Positions 29,701 to 38,560 of a DNA stretch of 64,000 bases are shown piece after piece. How positions within the stretch are numbered: the stretch's first letter is position 1; each line of letters opens with the position of its first letter. The position numbers and the translations under genes were made by a program. Under the pieces are notes generated by a model. The model searched no databases. It saw nothing but the letters and a program-made list of their open reading frames with translations, and was not told where the DNA came from. The stretch is taken from assembly GCF_001458595.1 (NCBI RefSeq), contig NZ_LN890328.1, forward strand, positions 469,791 to 533,790, read 5' to 3'. The DNA is from Clostridium neonatale. Its GTDB lineage: Bacteria > Bacillota > Clostridia > Clostridiales > Clostridiaceae.

Positions 29701-30717
29701 ATGTATATAATAGGAACAGCAGGACCTAATATAAAAGAAAAGTCTTCAATAAAGGGAATTATTGATAATGGAGTAAATGTCTTAAGGTTTAATTTTGCAC
29801 ATGGAAGTGAAGACGAATTTTTAGAATTCTTAAAGTTTACAAAAGATATTGATAAAAATGTTAAAATAGTATTAGATCTTTCAGGTACAAAAATTAGGGT
29901 ATCTAATAGGTTTGATTATATATACAAGATTTATGAGAGAGAAGAAGTATATTTTTGCGGAGAGGATAAATATGAAAGCATAAAAAGCAGTTTTAACAAT
30001 AAGAAACTTATACCATTAAATATAAAAGATGAATTATTGCATTTGAAAAAATATAAAGAAATATCAATTAAAGATAATACAATGAATTTTAGAATAATAG
30101 GAAAAAAAGATAGCGCAATAAAAACTATAACTATAAAAGGTGGAATAATAAGAAAGGGAAAAGGTTGTAATATAAAGAATCTCGACAGAAGTAAATTTGA
30201 TTTAAGTGAAAATGATAAAAAAGCAATCTTATGGGGAATAGAAAATCAGGTTGATATAATATGTCAGTCATTTGTGGAAGAAATAAATGATATAAAAAAG
30301 ATAAAGGAATTTTTATCTAAAAATTCAATTACAGAATATAAGCCAACTATTTGGGGGAAAATAGAAACTTTGAAAGGAGTAAACAATATAAAAGGTATAA
30401 TAAAGGAAGTTGATGGAATTGTTATTGGAAGAGGAGATTTAATACCAGAAACATCAATTGAAGATACACCTATTTATGAGCAGATTGTTATGGATGAAGT
30501 TTTAAAAGAAGGCAATAAAGATCTAATTATAGCTACACATATTTTTAATAGCATGAAAAATGGAAAACGTGCATCAATAGCTGAAGTAGAATGTGTATAT
30601 AATTTTATTAAAGCAGGGGTTACAGGATTTTTATTAGCAGGAGAAACATCAATAGGAAAGACACCGTTAAAAACAGTGAAATTTTTGAAATCACTCATTG
30701 ATAAATATATAAATTAA
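29701..30717 (+). CDS. Short, divergent pyruvate kinase-family protein
   Basis: 338 residues. Pyruvate kinase barrel motifs are present in variant form: GTAGPNIK at the start, RFNFAHG near 30, DLSGTKIR near 60, CQSFVEE near 193, IWGKIETLKGV with the catalytic lysine near 220, DGIVIGRGDL near 243 and AGETSIGKTP near 318. The protein ends there: the C-terminal regulatory domain of normal pyruvate kinases (470-585 residues) is missing, and the B domain is reduced. The ATG at 29701 follows GGAGG. It may be a catalytically altered or regulatory paralogue. A convergent gene follows. Confidence 0.75.
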   Translation: MYIIGTAGPNIKEKSSIKGIIDNGVNVLRFNFAHGSEDEFLEFLKFTKDIDKNVKIVLDLSGTKIRVSNRFDYIYKIYEREEVYFCGEDKYESIKSSFNNKKLIPLNIKDELLHLKKYKEISIKDNTMNFRIIGKKDSAIKTITIKGGIIRKGKGCNIKNLDRSKFDLSENDKKAILWGIENQVDIICQSFVEEINDIKKIKEFLSKNSITEYKPTIWGKIETLKGVNNIKGIIKEVDGIVIGRGDLIPETSIEDTPIYEQIVMDEVLKEGNKDLIIATHIFNSMKNGKRASIAEVECVYNFIKAGVTGFLLAGETSIGKTPLKTVKFLKSLIDKYIN

Positions 30718-30762
30718 ATTTATTTAATCTTATGTCATTTACATTCATATAAAGTCATGATA

Positions 30763-30819
30763 AAACTTCACAAAATAGAACGATAAAATTAGTCATATTA
30801 TTTTTATTTTGTGAAGTTT
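30763..30819. terminator. Long-loop terminator between convergent genes
   Basis: A 15-bp perfect stem (AAACTTCACAAAATA with its complement at 30805-30819) with a 27-nt AT-rich loop. Confidence 0.65.
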
Positions 30820-30823
30820 CCAT

Positions 30824-31318
30824 TTATAAAAGTTTATGAATTTTATTAAAATAGATAGTTATTATAAGTGTTAAAGCATAATCATAAACTAGAAACATAA
30901 TTTGAGCTAAAATAAATACTATATATAATGAATATGGTAAAACAATATTTCCAATGAAAGCAGTCATTATGAAATATATAATTAAGAGTAGCACATTAAA
31001 TGTAAGTAATTTTAATAATATTTCATAAGTTAGCTTATGAATCTTTTCAATATAATGCTTTATTATTCCGTAAATTCCGAAAAACAATATATATGCTAGT
31101 GAAATGTTAATAGGTATTATCATTAAGCTAAGTATACTGCTACAAGCGTATACTAGAAAAGCATTTTTTATACTAGTTCTAATAATACAGATAGGAATTA
31201 AGCATGATGATATGGTGAGAACGGATAAAGTACTTATTGGCAACAAAGAGGTAGCATAAAGAACTACTAAAGTAAGAGCTATTAAAATTCCGCTTTCAGC
31301 AATATGTTTAGATTTCAT
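30824..31318 (-). CDS. Integral membrane protein, possibly ECF S-component-like
   Basis: 164 residues with five to six hydrophobic helices. The N-terminal helix AESGILIALTLVVLYATSLLPI and the size recall membrane proteins of the DUF2232/ECF S-component type, but key residues are not clear enough to assign a family. AGGAAGTG precedes the ATG. It lies downstream of the DnaJ gene on the same strand with an 87-nt gap, so it may be the last gene of that operon. Confidence 0.6.
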   Translation of the reverse strand: MKSKHIAESGILIALTLVVLYATSLLPISTLSVLTISSCLIPICIIRTSIKNAFLVYACSSILSLMIIPINISLAYILFFGIYGIIKHYIEKIHKLTYEILLKLLTFNVLLLIIYFIMTAFIGNIVLPYSLYIVFILAQIMFLVYDYALTLIITIYFNKIHKLL

Positions 31319-31405
31319 TGTATCACTTCCTATAAATTAATATAAAGAAAGAAATTAAGTCATATATTTAGACTCAATTTCTAAAACACTAACAAAATAT
31401 GTAAA

Positions 31406-32032
31406 TTAACAACAACTAATAATATCTCCACCAAAACATTCACATAAGGTGTCTAAACACCATAACTGCATACAGCAATCACATGGATCTTGGGAACCGC
31501 CTCTTGTTGTTCTATAATATGGATTAGAATAGTTTGTAGTTCTTTGATTTAGAGAATTTAAAACCTGTCTATATTCAAAATTGTTTGGATCCATACGGGT
31601 AGCAGTGCTAACATGTTCATAAGCAGAATCATACCAACCTTTGTTAAGCATAACAACTCCATATAAAAAGTGCCATTCAGCATTTCTATTTGGAATAGAA
31701 TTTAAGCTTTGTTCAGCAGCAGTAAAGTTTCTGCTATTTATATATCTTCTTATTTCTTGTAGATTAAATGAGTTATTAGAAGATGTATTACTATAACTAG
31801 TTGAAGAATTGGTAGAATTAGAATAATTATTTGAACTTCCATAGTTACCATTATTTTTAGTTAATGTATCATATGCTTCATTTATTTCCCTCATCTTTTG
31901 TTCTGCTAAATCTTTAAGTGGGTTATCAATATATTGATCTGGATGATATTGTTTTATAAGTTTTCTATATGCACTTTTTATTTCATCTTGACTTGCTCCC
32001 TGTTTTAATCCTAATACTTCATATGGGTTCAT
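31406..32032 (-). CDS. DnaJ-domain protein with helical-repeat region and Cys-rich tail
   Basis: 208 residues. Residues 1-65 are a J domain ([19 protein letters not shown]) with the HPD motif at about 31-33 that stimulates DnaK. A Ser/Asn-rich linker follows, then a TPR-like pair of helices ([20 protein letters not shown]). The last 30 residues are Cys-rich ([19 protein letters not shown], then CC), able to bind metal or a cluster. It lacks the Gly/Phe and zinc domains of true DnaJ. Its ATG follows the stop of the DUF5685 gene directly (TAAATG), so the two are coupled. Confidence 0.88.
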   Translation of the reverse strand: MNPYEVLGLKQGASQDEIKSAYRKLIKQYHPDQYIDNPLKDLAEQKMREINEAYDTLTKNNGNYGSSNNYSNSTNSSTSYSNTSSNNSFNLQEIRRYINSRNFTAAEQSLNSIPNRNAEWHFLYGVVMLNKGWYDSAYEHVSTATRMDPNNFEYRQVLNSLNQRTTNYSNPYYRTTRGGSQDPCDCCMQLWCLDTLCECFGGDIISCC

Positions 32033-32938
32033 TTATAAGTCACTCCTCTTGCTTTTGTTAATTTTATCTTCATTTTCAATTACCTTTAAATATTTATCCA
32101 TTAATCCAAGTTCAATTATATTAAAAATTATATCTTTATTTCGAGTTAGATTAAGTTTGTTTAAATTTTCCATGCAAGTATAGCCGCAATTTAATATTGT
32201 GAACTGAACTCTTTGTTTTATTGATTCCATAAATCTATTATAATCTAAATTATCTTTATTATATAAATAATTCAATGGATTAAATTTATTTTTTTCTATA
32301 TCAGACTTTAAATCATCTAAAGCATCTATTAAATATATCCATTTTCCAATAGAATATCCTAATTGATATAGTGTTTCTCTTAGTTCATTAGAATCATCTT
32401 TTAGATTGAAAGGATATTCTTTTAAAACTATTCCAACTAATTTGCTAAATGGCTCACAAATTTCATCTATACAAGTAAAATTTTTATTCTTTTCTAATAG
32501 AGAAAGATCATTTAAGCATTTACGTATCTTATTATTTATTTCTATAATGGAAGTAGAAAACTTTTTTTGGTAAGGTGATAATAGAGCAGCTTTAAATTTA
32601 CTTTTTAAATTATCATCATCATTAACATCGTCTATAAACTTATAATATACTAATGCAATATTTATTGCAGCAGCGTAAGATAATGCCTCATTATCATCAA
32701 TTATTATTTTTTTCATTGATGGATGAAGCGCACATAAATGCTTTTTTACTTTTATTTCATCAGCACTTAGACCATCTAATAACAAACCTAAAAAAGTCAT
32801 ATCATAGTTTAAGAATGCTCTAGGAACATTACCAAAATTGTTCTTTATATGACAACAAAGACCACAGTAATAACATTTAAATCTTTCGTAATCTTTGACT
32901 TTCATTTCAGCTTTTAATGGAGTAACATATCCAAACAA
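32033..32938 (-). CDS. DUF5685-family protein
   Basis: 301 residues from the TTG at 32938, opening MFGYVTPLKAEMKVKDYERF, which is 8 nt after AAGGAG. The Cys motif CYYCGLCC near residue 23 is the conserved hallmark of this family and may bind metal. The rest is helical (about 12 helices; GYSIGKWIYLIDALDD near 220 recalls prenyl-synthase-like aspartate motifs). Function is unknown. It is coupled to a DnaJ-domain gene, a pairing also seen in other clostridia as I recall, which suggests maturation or assembly of a specific client. Confidence 0.78.
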   Translation of the reverse strand: MFGYVTPLKAEMKVKDYERFKCYYCGLCCHIKNNFGNVPRAFLNYDMTFLGLLLDGLSADEIKVKKHLCALHPSMKKIIIDDNEALSYAAAINIALVYYKFIDDVNDDDNLKSKFKAALLSPYQKKFSTSIIEINNKIRKCLNDLSLLEKNKNFTCIDEICEPFSKLVGIVLKEYPFNLKDDSNELRETLYQLGYSIGKWIYLIDALDDLKSDIEKNKFNPLNYLYNKDNLDYNRFMESIKQRVQFTILNCGYTCMENLNKLNLTRNKDIIFNIIELGLMDKYLKVIENEDKINKSKRSDL

Positions 32939-33385
32939 GGTCAACACTCCTTAATTTAATTCATTATAAACTTATTATATTATACAGTAATTAATATAAT
33001 TCAAACAACAGTATAGAAGATTAATAAGAAAAAGTTAATATATTATTAATAATTATTTATAGGGGAATAGGATTATATAATAAAAATTAAATAAAGATCT
33101 AATTCGACAAAGTATTGAGAATGTTTTAAGAAAAAATATGATAAAAAATGATATTAAGTACTATAATTAATGAGTGATAATCTATAAAGATTTACATAAC
33201 AATACTTTTTTTTACAATTAGTACACGCTTTTAATTAAAGCACAGTTGCTTTTTATCTTGGAAGAGATATAATTAACTCATAAAATAGTTTTATTGGAAT
33301 ATAATATTAAAATGGACAAAGTGTATTAAATATTTATTATTTATGAATAATATAGAAAATAAATAAATAATTTTTCTAAAAGCTA
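32939..33385. other. Non-coding gap of about 450 nt before the rubrerythrin promoter
   Basis: AT-rich, no open frame with a ribosome site and no strong hairpin. One TTCGACA (33103-33109, reverse of a Spo0A core) is present. It probably holds the promoter of the leftward DUF5685-dnaJ operon. Confidence 0.5.
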
Positions 33386-33418
33386 TTTACAACGGATAAT
33401 TATTATTATATAATAATA
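33386..33418 (+). promoter_or_regulatory. Promoter with palindrome upstream of rubrerythrin
   Basis: TTTACA (33386-33391), 17-nt spacer, TATAAT (33409-33414). A perfect 18-bp AT-only palindrome TATTATTATATAATAATA (33401-33418) covers the -10 box. PerR boxes (TTATAATNATTATAA) are of this type, so peroxide control through PerR is plausible but not proven. Confidence 0.6.
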
Positions 33419-33486
33419 TCTGAAAGAGACAAAAACAAAAGATAATAAATTAAAAATAATTATAGATATTTTAGGAGGAGTTTATT

Positions 33487-34029
33487 ATGAAAAAATTTGT
33501 TTGTACAGTGTGTGGTTATGTTTATGAAGGAGAAACAGCTCCAGAAAAGTGCCCAGTGTGTGGTGTAGGTGCTGATAAGTTTAAAGAACAAGCTGGAGAT
33601 ATGACTTGGGCAGCAGAACATGTTGTAGGAGTAGCTCAAGGTTCATCAGAAGATATCATGGCTGACTTAAGAGCTAACTTTGAAGGAGAATGCTGCGAAG
33701 TAGGTATGTATTTAGCAATGGCTAGAGTTGCACATAGAGAAGGTTATCCAGAAATTGGTTTATATTATGAAAAAGCAGCTTGGGAAGAAGCTGAACATGC
33801 ATCTAAATTTGCTGAATTATTAGGAGAAGTTATAACTGATTCAACTAAGAAGAACCTAGAATTAAGAGTAGCTGCTGAAAATGGAGCAACTGAAGGTAAG
33901 TTCGATTTAGCTAAGAGAGCTAAAGCTGCTAACTTAGATGCTATACATGATACAGTTCATGAAATGGCAAGAGATGAAGCTAGACACGGAAAAGCTTTCA
34001 AAGGATTATTAGAAAGATATTTCGGTTAA
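33487..34029 (+). CDS. Reverse rubrerythrin
   Basis: 180 residues. An N-terminal rubredoxin domain ([12 protein letters not shown] and CPVCGVG, four Cys for one Fe) precedes a ferritin-like diiron domain (about 45-180) with ExxH motifs: [20 protein letters not shown] and [11 protein letters not shown]. This order is reversed relative to classical rubrerythrin and defines the 'reverse' type, which in clostridia reduces H2O2 and O2 with electrons from NADH via NROR. The strong AGGAGG site and C-ending codons suggest high expression. Confidence 0.93.
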   Translation: MKKFVCTVCGYVYEGETAPEKCPVCGVGADKFKEQAGDMTWAAEHVVGVAQGSSEDIMADLRANFEGECCEVGMYLAMARVAHREGYPEIGLYYEKAAWEEAEHASKFAELLGEVITDSTKKNLELRVAAENGATEGKFDLAKRAKAANLDAIHDTVHEMARDEARHGKAFKGLLERYFG

Positions 34030-34039
34030 TAAATAAAAA

Positions 34040-34080
34040 AATAAGATAAGAGTACTTTTGTACTCTTATCTTATTTTTTT
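34040..34080. terminator. Terminator after the rubrerythrin gene
   Basis: A 16-bp perfect stem with TTTT loop (34040-34055, 34060-34075) and T run; works toward the convergent macro-domain gene as well. Confidence 0.85.
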
Positions 34081-34733
34081 TATTCTCCTAATTTTAAAAC
34101 TAAATCATTATAAGTAGATTCGTAAACATCAAAAGTTTTTTTATCAAAACATACCATTGCAATTTCATCTAATTTATTAGGCGTATTTTTTATGAAATTA
34201 AATATTTCTTCTAATGCAATTTTACTTGCTTCTTTAATTGGAAACCCATAAGCTCCAGTACTTATAGAAGAAAAAGCAAGTGTTTTTATTGGATAAGTAC
34301 TGATATATTTGTTAAATTGATCAACAGTTGATTCTTTTTTCCTTGAGCTATTAAATAAGTAAAGATGATCATTTATAATTCTAATGCATTGCTCAGAATA
34401 ATAAGAGGCATAGTTAACAGCTACATTTAGAACTGAACGATAGCAATTTCTTAAATATTTATTTTCGTGTCCATTATGTCTGTAAATAGGTCCAACAGTA
34501 TGGATTATCCAGAAAATACCTTGTGTAGTTAAATTATATGATCGAGTAATCTTTGAACTTCCTGTAAGGCACCCTTGTAAAAATTTACACTCTTCTAGCA
34601 ATTGTTCACCACAGGCCTTATGAATAGCACCATCAACGCCACCACCACCAAGAAGAGAGGCATTTGCAGCGTTAACAATTGCATCATATTTAACTTTTGT
34701 TATATCGTCTAATATTATCTTAACTTTTGTCAT
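34080..34733 (-). CDS. Macro-domain protein (ADP-ribose/O-acetyl-ADP-ribose hydrolase-like)
   Basis: 217 residues. The macro-domain core is clear: DAIVNAANASLLGGGGVDGAIH near 17-38, IIHTVGPIY near 78, SISTGAYGFPIKEAS near 160 and VCFD near 195. These residues bind the ADP-ribose diphosphate. Family members (YmdB/MacroD) remove acetyl or ADP-ribosyl groups. Compared with about 170-180 residues in MacroD, there is an insertion near 110-145 containing DHLYLFNSSRKKESTVDQ. No NAD+-using toxin or sirtuin gene adjoins it. GAGGGG upstream of the ATG. Confidence 0.88.
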   Translation of the reverse strand: MTKVKIILDDITKVKYDAIVNAANASLLGGGGVDGAIHKACGEQLLEECKFLQGCLTGSSKITRSYNLTTQGIFWIIHTVGPIYRHNGHENKYLRNCYRSVLNVAVNYASYYSEQCIRIINDHLYLFNSSRKKESTVDQFNKYISTYPIKTLAFSSISTGAYGFPIKEASKIALEEIFNFIKNTPNKLDEIAMVCFDKKTFDVYESTYNDLVLKLGE

Positions 34734-34922
34734 ATATATCCCCTCAATAATATAAATTCTAATTAATTATAGTTTACACCAAAGAATAGAAAATAAAAAG
34801 AAATTATTGGATAATATAGAAATGAAAATATAATATAGAAATAGCATTAAAAATACTTTACTAAATTATCTGTAAACACTTAAAATAAAAAGTAATTAAT
34901 AATATGTTAAGGAGAAGAAAAT

Positions 34923-36377
34923 ATGACAATAAAAAAAAGTATTGTAATATCTAATATATTAATGCTTTTAATACCGGTTGTATCAATAATAAGTATATCA
35001 ACAATAATTAAAGAACCTTTCTTAAGATTAGTTGAATCAAAAATGAATGACTATGAACTAAATACGCCAGGAGCTTACTTTGTTCAAGATAGACTAAGGC
35101 TTGATTTCAAAAAATTAGAAGATGAAGAATATTTCAAACGATTGCCTTTTGAACTAGAAGAAATGTTAAAACCAGAAGGATATAATTTATTTATAAAATA
35201 TGGTAATGAAATACTTTTTTCTAACATTACAGAAAATGATAAGAAATCTATTTCTACAATAGGAAGTGAGCTGTTAGAACAATCAAATTCATTAGTACTT
35301 GAAGTTAATCATATATCACTGGTTAAAACAAATTTTTTTCATAAAGGAAAGGTTGTAGAAATAGTTACTATAAACTCTTCGTATGAACCTGCAAAATTTG
35401 ATATGGGAAAACATATGAGAGCATATTTTCTTACATATATTAGTTTAGTTGGCTTAATATCAATACTAGTAATAACTTTAACCAATGGAATCTTATCAAA
35501 TAGAATTGCAAGAAGCATTATTAGACCTTTAGATTTATTAAGATATTGGGCAGATCAAATAAAAAAAGGGAATCTTGATTTTGAAGTTAACTATAGTAAG
35601 GATGATGAATTTAAAAAAGTTTGTAGTGACTTTGATGAGATGAGGATACGATTAAAAGAAAGTATTGATACTAGAATAAAATATGAAGAAAATAGAAAAG
35701 AGCTTATGGCGGGAATATCACATGATTTACGAACTCCATTAACAGCAATAAAAGGGTATGTAGAAGGTTTAAGAGATAATGTGGCTAATACACCAGAAAA
35801 ACAAAAGAAATATTTAAATACAATTTATTATAAAGCTTGTGATATGGATAGACTAGTTGAAGAGTTATTCCTGTTTTCTAAATTAGATACTGGTAAGTTC
35901 CCATTTAAATTTGATATAATTAAAATAAATGATTATATTAATAATTTCTATTTAAAAATAAAAGAAGAATTTTTAAATAAAGGACTTGAAATTTTCTTGG
36001 TCAATGATTGCAATGAAAAAGATAAAGTAAATATAGATTGCAAACAGATGGATAGAGTTCTTTTAAATATTATAGAAAATAGTTATAAATATAAAAAAGA
36101 TAGTATTGGAACCTGTAAAATAAATATGTATGAAAAAGAAAATGATATTGTTATCAAAATTAGTGATAATGGAAAAGGTGTAAGTGAAGAAGAACTTGAA
36201 AAAATATTTATAAGTTTTTATAGGTGTGATCCATCACGTACAAAAACCAATGAAGGCAGTGGACTTGGACTTGCTATTGCGAAACAAATTATAGATAATC
36301 ATAAAGGGAAAATTAGAGCGTATAGCAATAATGGACTGGTAATAGAAATATTAATTCCTAAAATATTATCAGATTAA
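34923..36377 (+). CDS. Sensor histidine kinase
   Basis: 484 residues: transmembrane helix 8-30, extracytoplasmic sensor about 31-170, second helix about 172-195, HAMP about 197-250, HisKA with the phospho-acceptor in GISHDLRTPLTAIKGYVEGL (His about 266), and an HATPase domain with NIIENSYKY, ISDNGKGVS and GSGLGLAIAK. All catalytic boxes are complete. The response regulator follows 37 nt later, so this is one two-component system. The signal is unknown; the exporter cluster downstream is a plausible target. Confidence 0.93.
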   Translation: MTIKKSIVISNILMLLIPVVSIISISTIIKEPFLRLVESKMNDYELNTPGAYFVQDRLRLDFKKLEDEEYFKRLPFELEEMLKPEGYNLFIKYGNEILFSNITENDKKSISTIGSELLEQSNSLVLEVNHISLVKTNFFHKGKVVEIVTINSSYEPAKFDMGKHMRAYFLTYISLVGLISILVITLTNGILSNRIARSIIRPLDLLRYWADQIKKGNLDFEVNYSKDDEFKKVCSDFDEMRIRLKESIDTRIKYEENRKELMAGISHDLRTPLTAIKGYVEGLRDNVANTPEKQKKYLNTIYYKACDMDRLVEELFLFSKLDTGKFPFKFDIIKINDYINNFYLKIKEEFLNKGLEIFLVNDCNEKDKVNIDCKQMDRVLLNIIENSYKYKKDSIGTCKINMYEKENDIVIKISDNGKGVSEEELEKIFISFYRCDPSRTKTNEGSGLGLAIAKQIIDNHKGKIRAYSNNGLVIEILIPKILSD

Positions 36378-36414
36378 GTAAGTTTAAAATTTAGATAGGA
36401 AATATAGACTAACG

Positions 36415-37128
36415 ATGGCGGTGGAAAAGTTGAAAAAAATACTAATAATTGAAGATGATAAAAGTATTGCTGAATTAGAGCAGGATTATCTTGAAATTAA
36501 TAATTTTGGAACAGAAATTGCAGCTACTGGATATCAAGGGTTAGAATTAGCATTAAATAAAGGTTTTGATTTAATTTTGCTTGATGTAATGTTACCAGGA
36601 AAAGATGGTTTTGAAATATGCAGAGAGGTGCGAAAGTATAAAGAGATTCCTATAATTATGGTAACAGCTAAAGAGGATGATATATATAAGATAAAAGGCC
36701 TTGGCATTGGTGCTGATGATTATATTGTTAAGCCATTTAGTCCAAGTGAGTTGGTTGCAAGGGTAACTGCTCATATAAAAAGATATGAAAGATTGACTAA
36801 TATTGATAAAAGAAGCAGAGAAAAAGATAATATAATTGATCTTGGAAGATTAAAACTTATGTGTGATGCAAGACGTGTATATGTAGGAGATAATGAAATT
36901 AGATTAGCCAATAAAGAATTTGAACTTCTTCAGTTTTTAGCAATGAATCCTAACATAGTTTTTTCTAAAGATAAATTATTAGATAGAATTTGGGGAGAAG
37001 AATCATTAGGAGATACATCTACAGTTACTGTACATATTAATAGAATAAGAGAAAAAATAGAAATAGATAGCAGTGATCCTCAATATATAGAAACCATATG
37101 GGGAGCTGGATATAGATTTAATATTTAA
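36415..37128 (+). CDS. OmpR-family response regulator
   Basis: 237 residues (232 if the TTG at 36430, which has a closer GGTGG site, is the start). Receiver domain: acidic pair EDD, phospho-acceptor in LILLDVMLPGKDG (about 56), the T/S switch VTAKED and the lysine in YIVKPFSP. A winged-helix output domain follows (LANKEFELLQFLAMNPN, SLGDTSTVTVHINRIREKI, YIETIWGAGYRF). It pairs with the histidine kinase just upstream. The kinase gene comes first here; the opposite order is more usual. Confidence 0.94.
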   Translation: MAVEKLKKILIIEDDKSIAELEQDYLEINNFGTEIAATGYQGLELALNKGFDLILLDVMLPGKDGFEICREVRKYKEIPIIMVTAKEDDIYKIKGLGIGADDYIVKPFSPSELVARVTAHIKRYERLTNIDKRSREKDNIIDLGRLKLMCDARRVYVGDNEIRLANKEFELLQFLAMNPNIVFSKDKLLDRIWGEESLGDTSTVTVHINRIREKIEIDSSDPQYIETIWGAGYRFNI

Positions 37129-37153
37129 ATAAAAAGTTAAAATATAAAATATG

Positions 37154-37194
37154 AAAACCAGATGGATAAAGATACATTTACATCTGGTTTTTAC
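37154..37194 (+). terminator. Terminator after the two-component system
   Basis: An 11-bp stem AAAACCAGATG/CATCTGGTTTT with a 16-nt loop and T tail. Confidence 0.75.
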
Positions 37195-37410
37195 TATGTA
37201 AAGAAAAATTTATTAAGCTACCGTTAAGAAAAGTAAATTAAAATATAAGTTAAAGTTCATGTTATTCATTTTGTTTATAAATTGTTTAGATTTGTTTTAG
37301 AGGAAAGTTATATTTTATCTCTATAATTAATCTGTAAAAAATTATTTTATTCAAAAAACACTTGTTTAACTATTTTTTAAAGAAGTAACTTATTAAAGGA
37401 GGCAATAAAT

Positions 37411-38559
37411 TTGAAAAGAAAAATACTATGTTTTTTGATTACGTCATTATTAATCTTAAATACAGTTCCAGTATTTGCATCAAGTGATAGTGGACAAACT
37501 GCAATTTCATTAGAAAACATAAAAGAGGTAATGCTTGATAACAGCATAGAGATGAAGATTGCAGAAAATAATTATAAGCAGACGCTACAGAAGTATGAAG
37601 ATATAAAAGATGCTGTTGATGATTTAGAAGATGAAATATATTCATTAAAAGCACCTTCAGATACTGGATCTGATACGTATGATAGTGAATATGAATCATA
37701 TAATACTAAATTGAGCAATTTAAAGAGCCAATTAAGTTCTAAAGAAGATGAGGAAGAAAGTTATAAATACACAGTAAAATCTGCAAAAATAAATTATAGA
37801 ACTACAGTAGAAAATAAGGTGTATTCAGCTAAAAAAGAATATGTAGCTTATTTAAGTGCTGTATCAGATTTACAACTTATGGAAGATCAACTTAAATCAG
37901 ATCAAAAAGATTTAGAATTATATAAGAAAAAATATGAGTATGGATTTATATCTAAAAAAGAATATGACTCTTATAGTATTACTAATACTACTTCTAATAA
38001 TGATTATGAATCAAAAAAGAAGGATGTTGAATTAGCACGCAATAATTTATGTTTTACATTAGGATTAGATATTAATAGTGATGTTGTTTTCGATACAAAC
38101 ATAGAAGATACATTTGACGATGTACTTGATATTAATTATGATGAAGATTTACAAGAAATGCTAAGTAATAATTATGATATAAAATTGAAGGAAATAGAAA
38201 TAGATAAACTTGATGATAGTGAAGATTCATATGATAGTGATGAAGTTTATGATTATGATGTTGATAATGCAGATTTAAATTTAGAATCAACAAAAACAAA
38301 TGCTGAATTAGAATTTAAGGAGCAATACAACACATTAATAAGTTCATATAATAAACTTAAGACAACTTATGATGAATTAAATCAAAGTCAAATTGACTAT
38401 AACCTTATGAAACAAAAAAATCTATCTGGATTTGCATCTGATAAAGAACTAAGTGATAAAAAATTAGAGTTAGATAATAAAACTTCAAGTTTTGTTAGTG
38501 ACAAAAATAATTTTTTATTAACATATTTGAATTATTTGCAAATGAAGGAGGGCTATTAA
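37411..38559 (+). CDS. Secreted coiled-coil protein, TolC-like (outer-membrane-efflux fold) in a Gram-positive exporter cluster
   Basis: 382 residues. A signal peptide (1-24, ending PVFAS) is followed by two long antiparallel coiled-coil stretches (ENNYKQTLQKYEDIKDAVDD; VYSAKKEYVAYLSAVSDLQL; EFKEQYNTLISSYNKLKTTY) with the TolC-type phrase KKYEYGFISKKEYDS. An outer membrane pore makes no sense in a Gram-positive cell, so it may form a periplasm-like sleeve or adaptor extension. TTG start after AAAGGAGG. The next three genes follow without gaps, so this is one export operon. Confidence 0.75.
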   Translation: MKRKILCFLITSLLILNTVPVFASSDSGQTAISLENIKEVMLDNSIEMKIAENNYKQTLQKYEDIKDAVDDLEDEIYSLKAPSDTGSDTYDSEYESYNTKLSNLKSQLSSKEDEEESYKYTVKSAKINYRTTVENKVYSAKKEYVAYLSAVSDLQLMEDQLKSDQKDLELYKKKYEYGFISKKEYDSYSITNTTSNNDYESKKKDVELARNNLCFTLGLDINSDVVFDTNIEDTFDDVLDINYDEDLQEMLSNNYDIKLKEIEIDKLDDSEDSYDSDEVYDYDVDNADLNLESTKTNAELEFKEQYNTLISSYNKLKTTYDELNQSQIDYNLMKQKNLSGFASDKELSDKKLELDNKTSSFVSDKNNFLLTYLNYLQMKEGY

Positions 38560-38560
38560 A

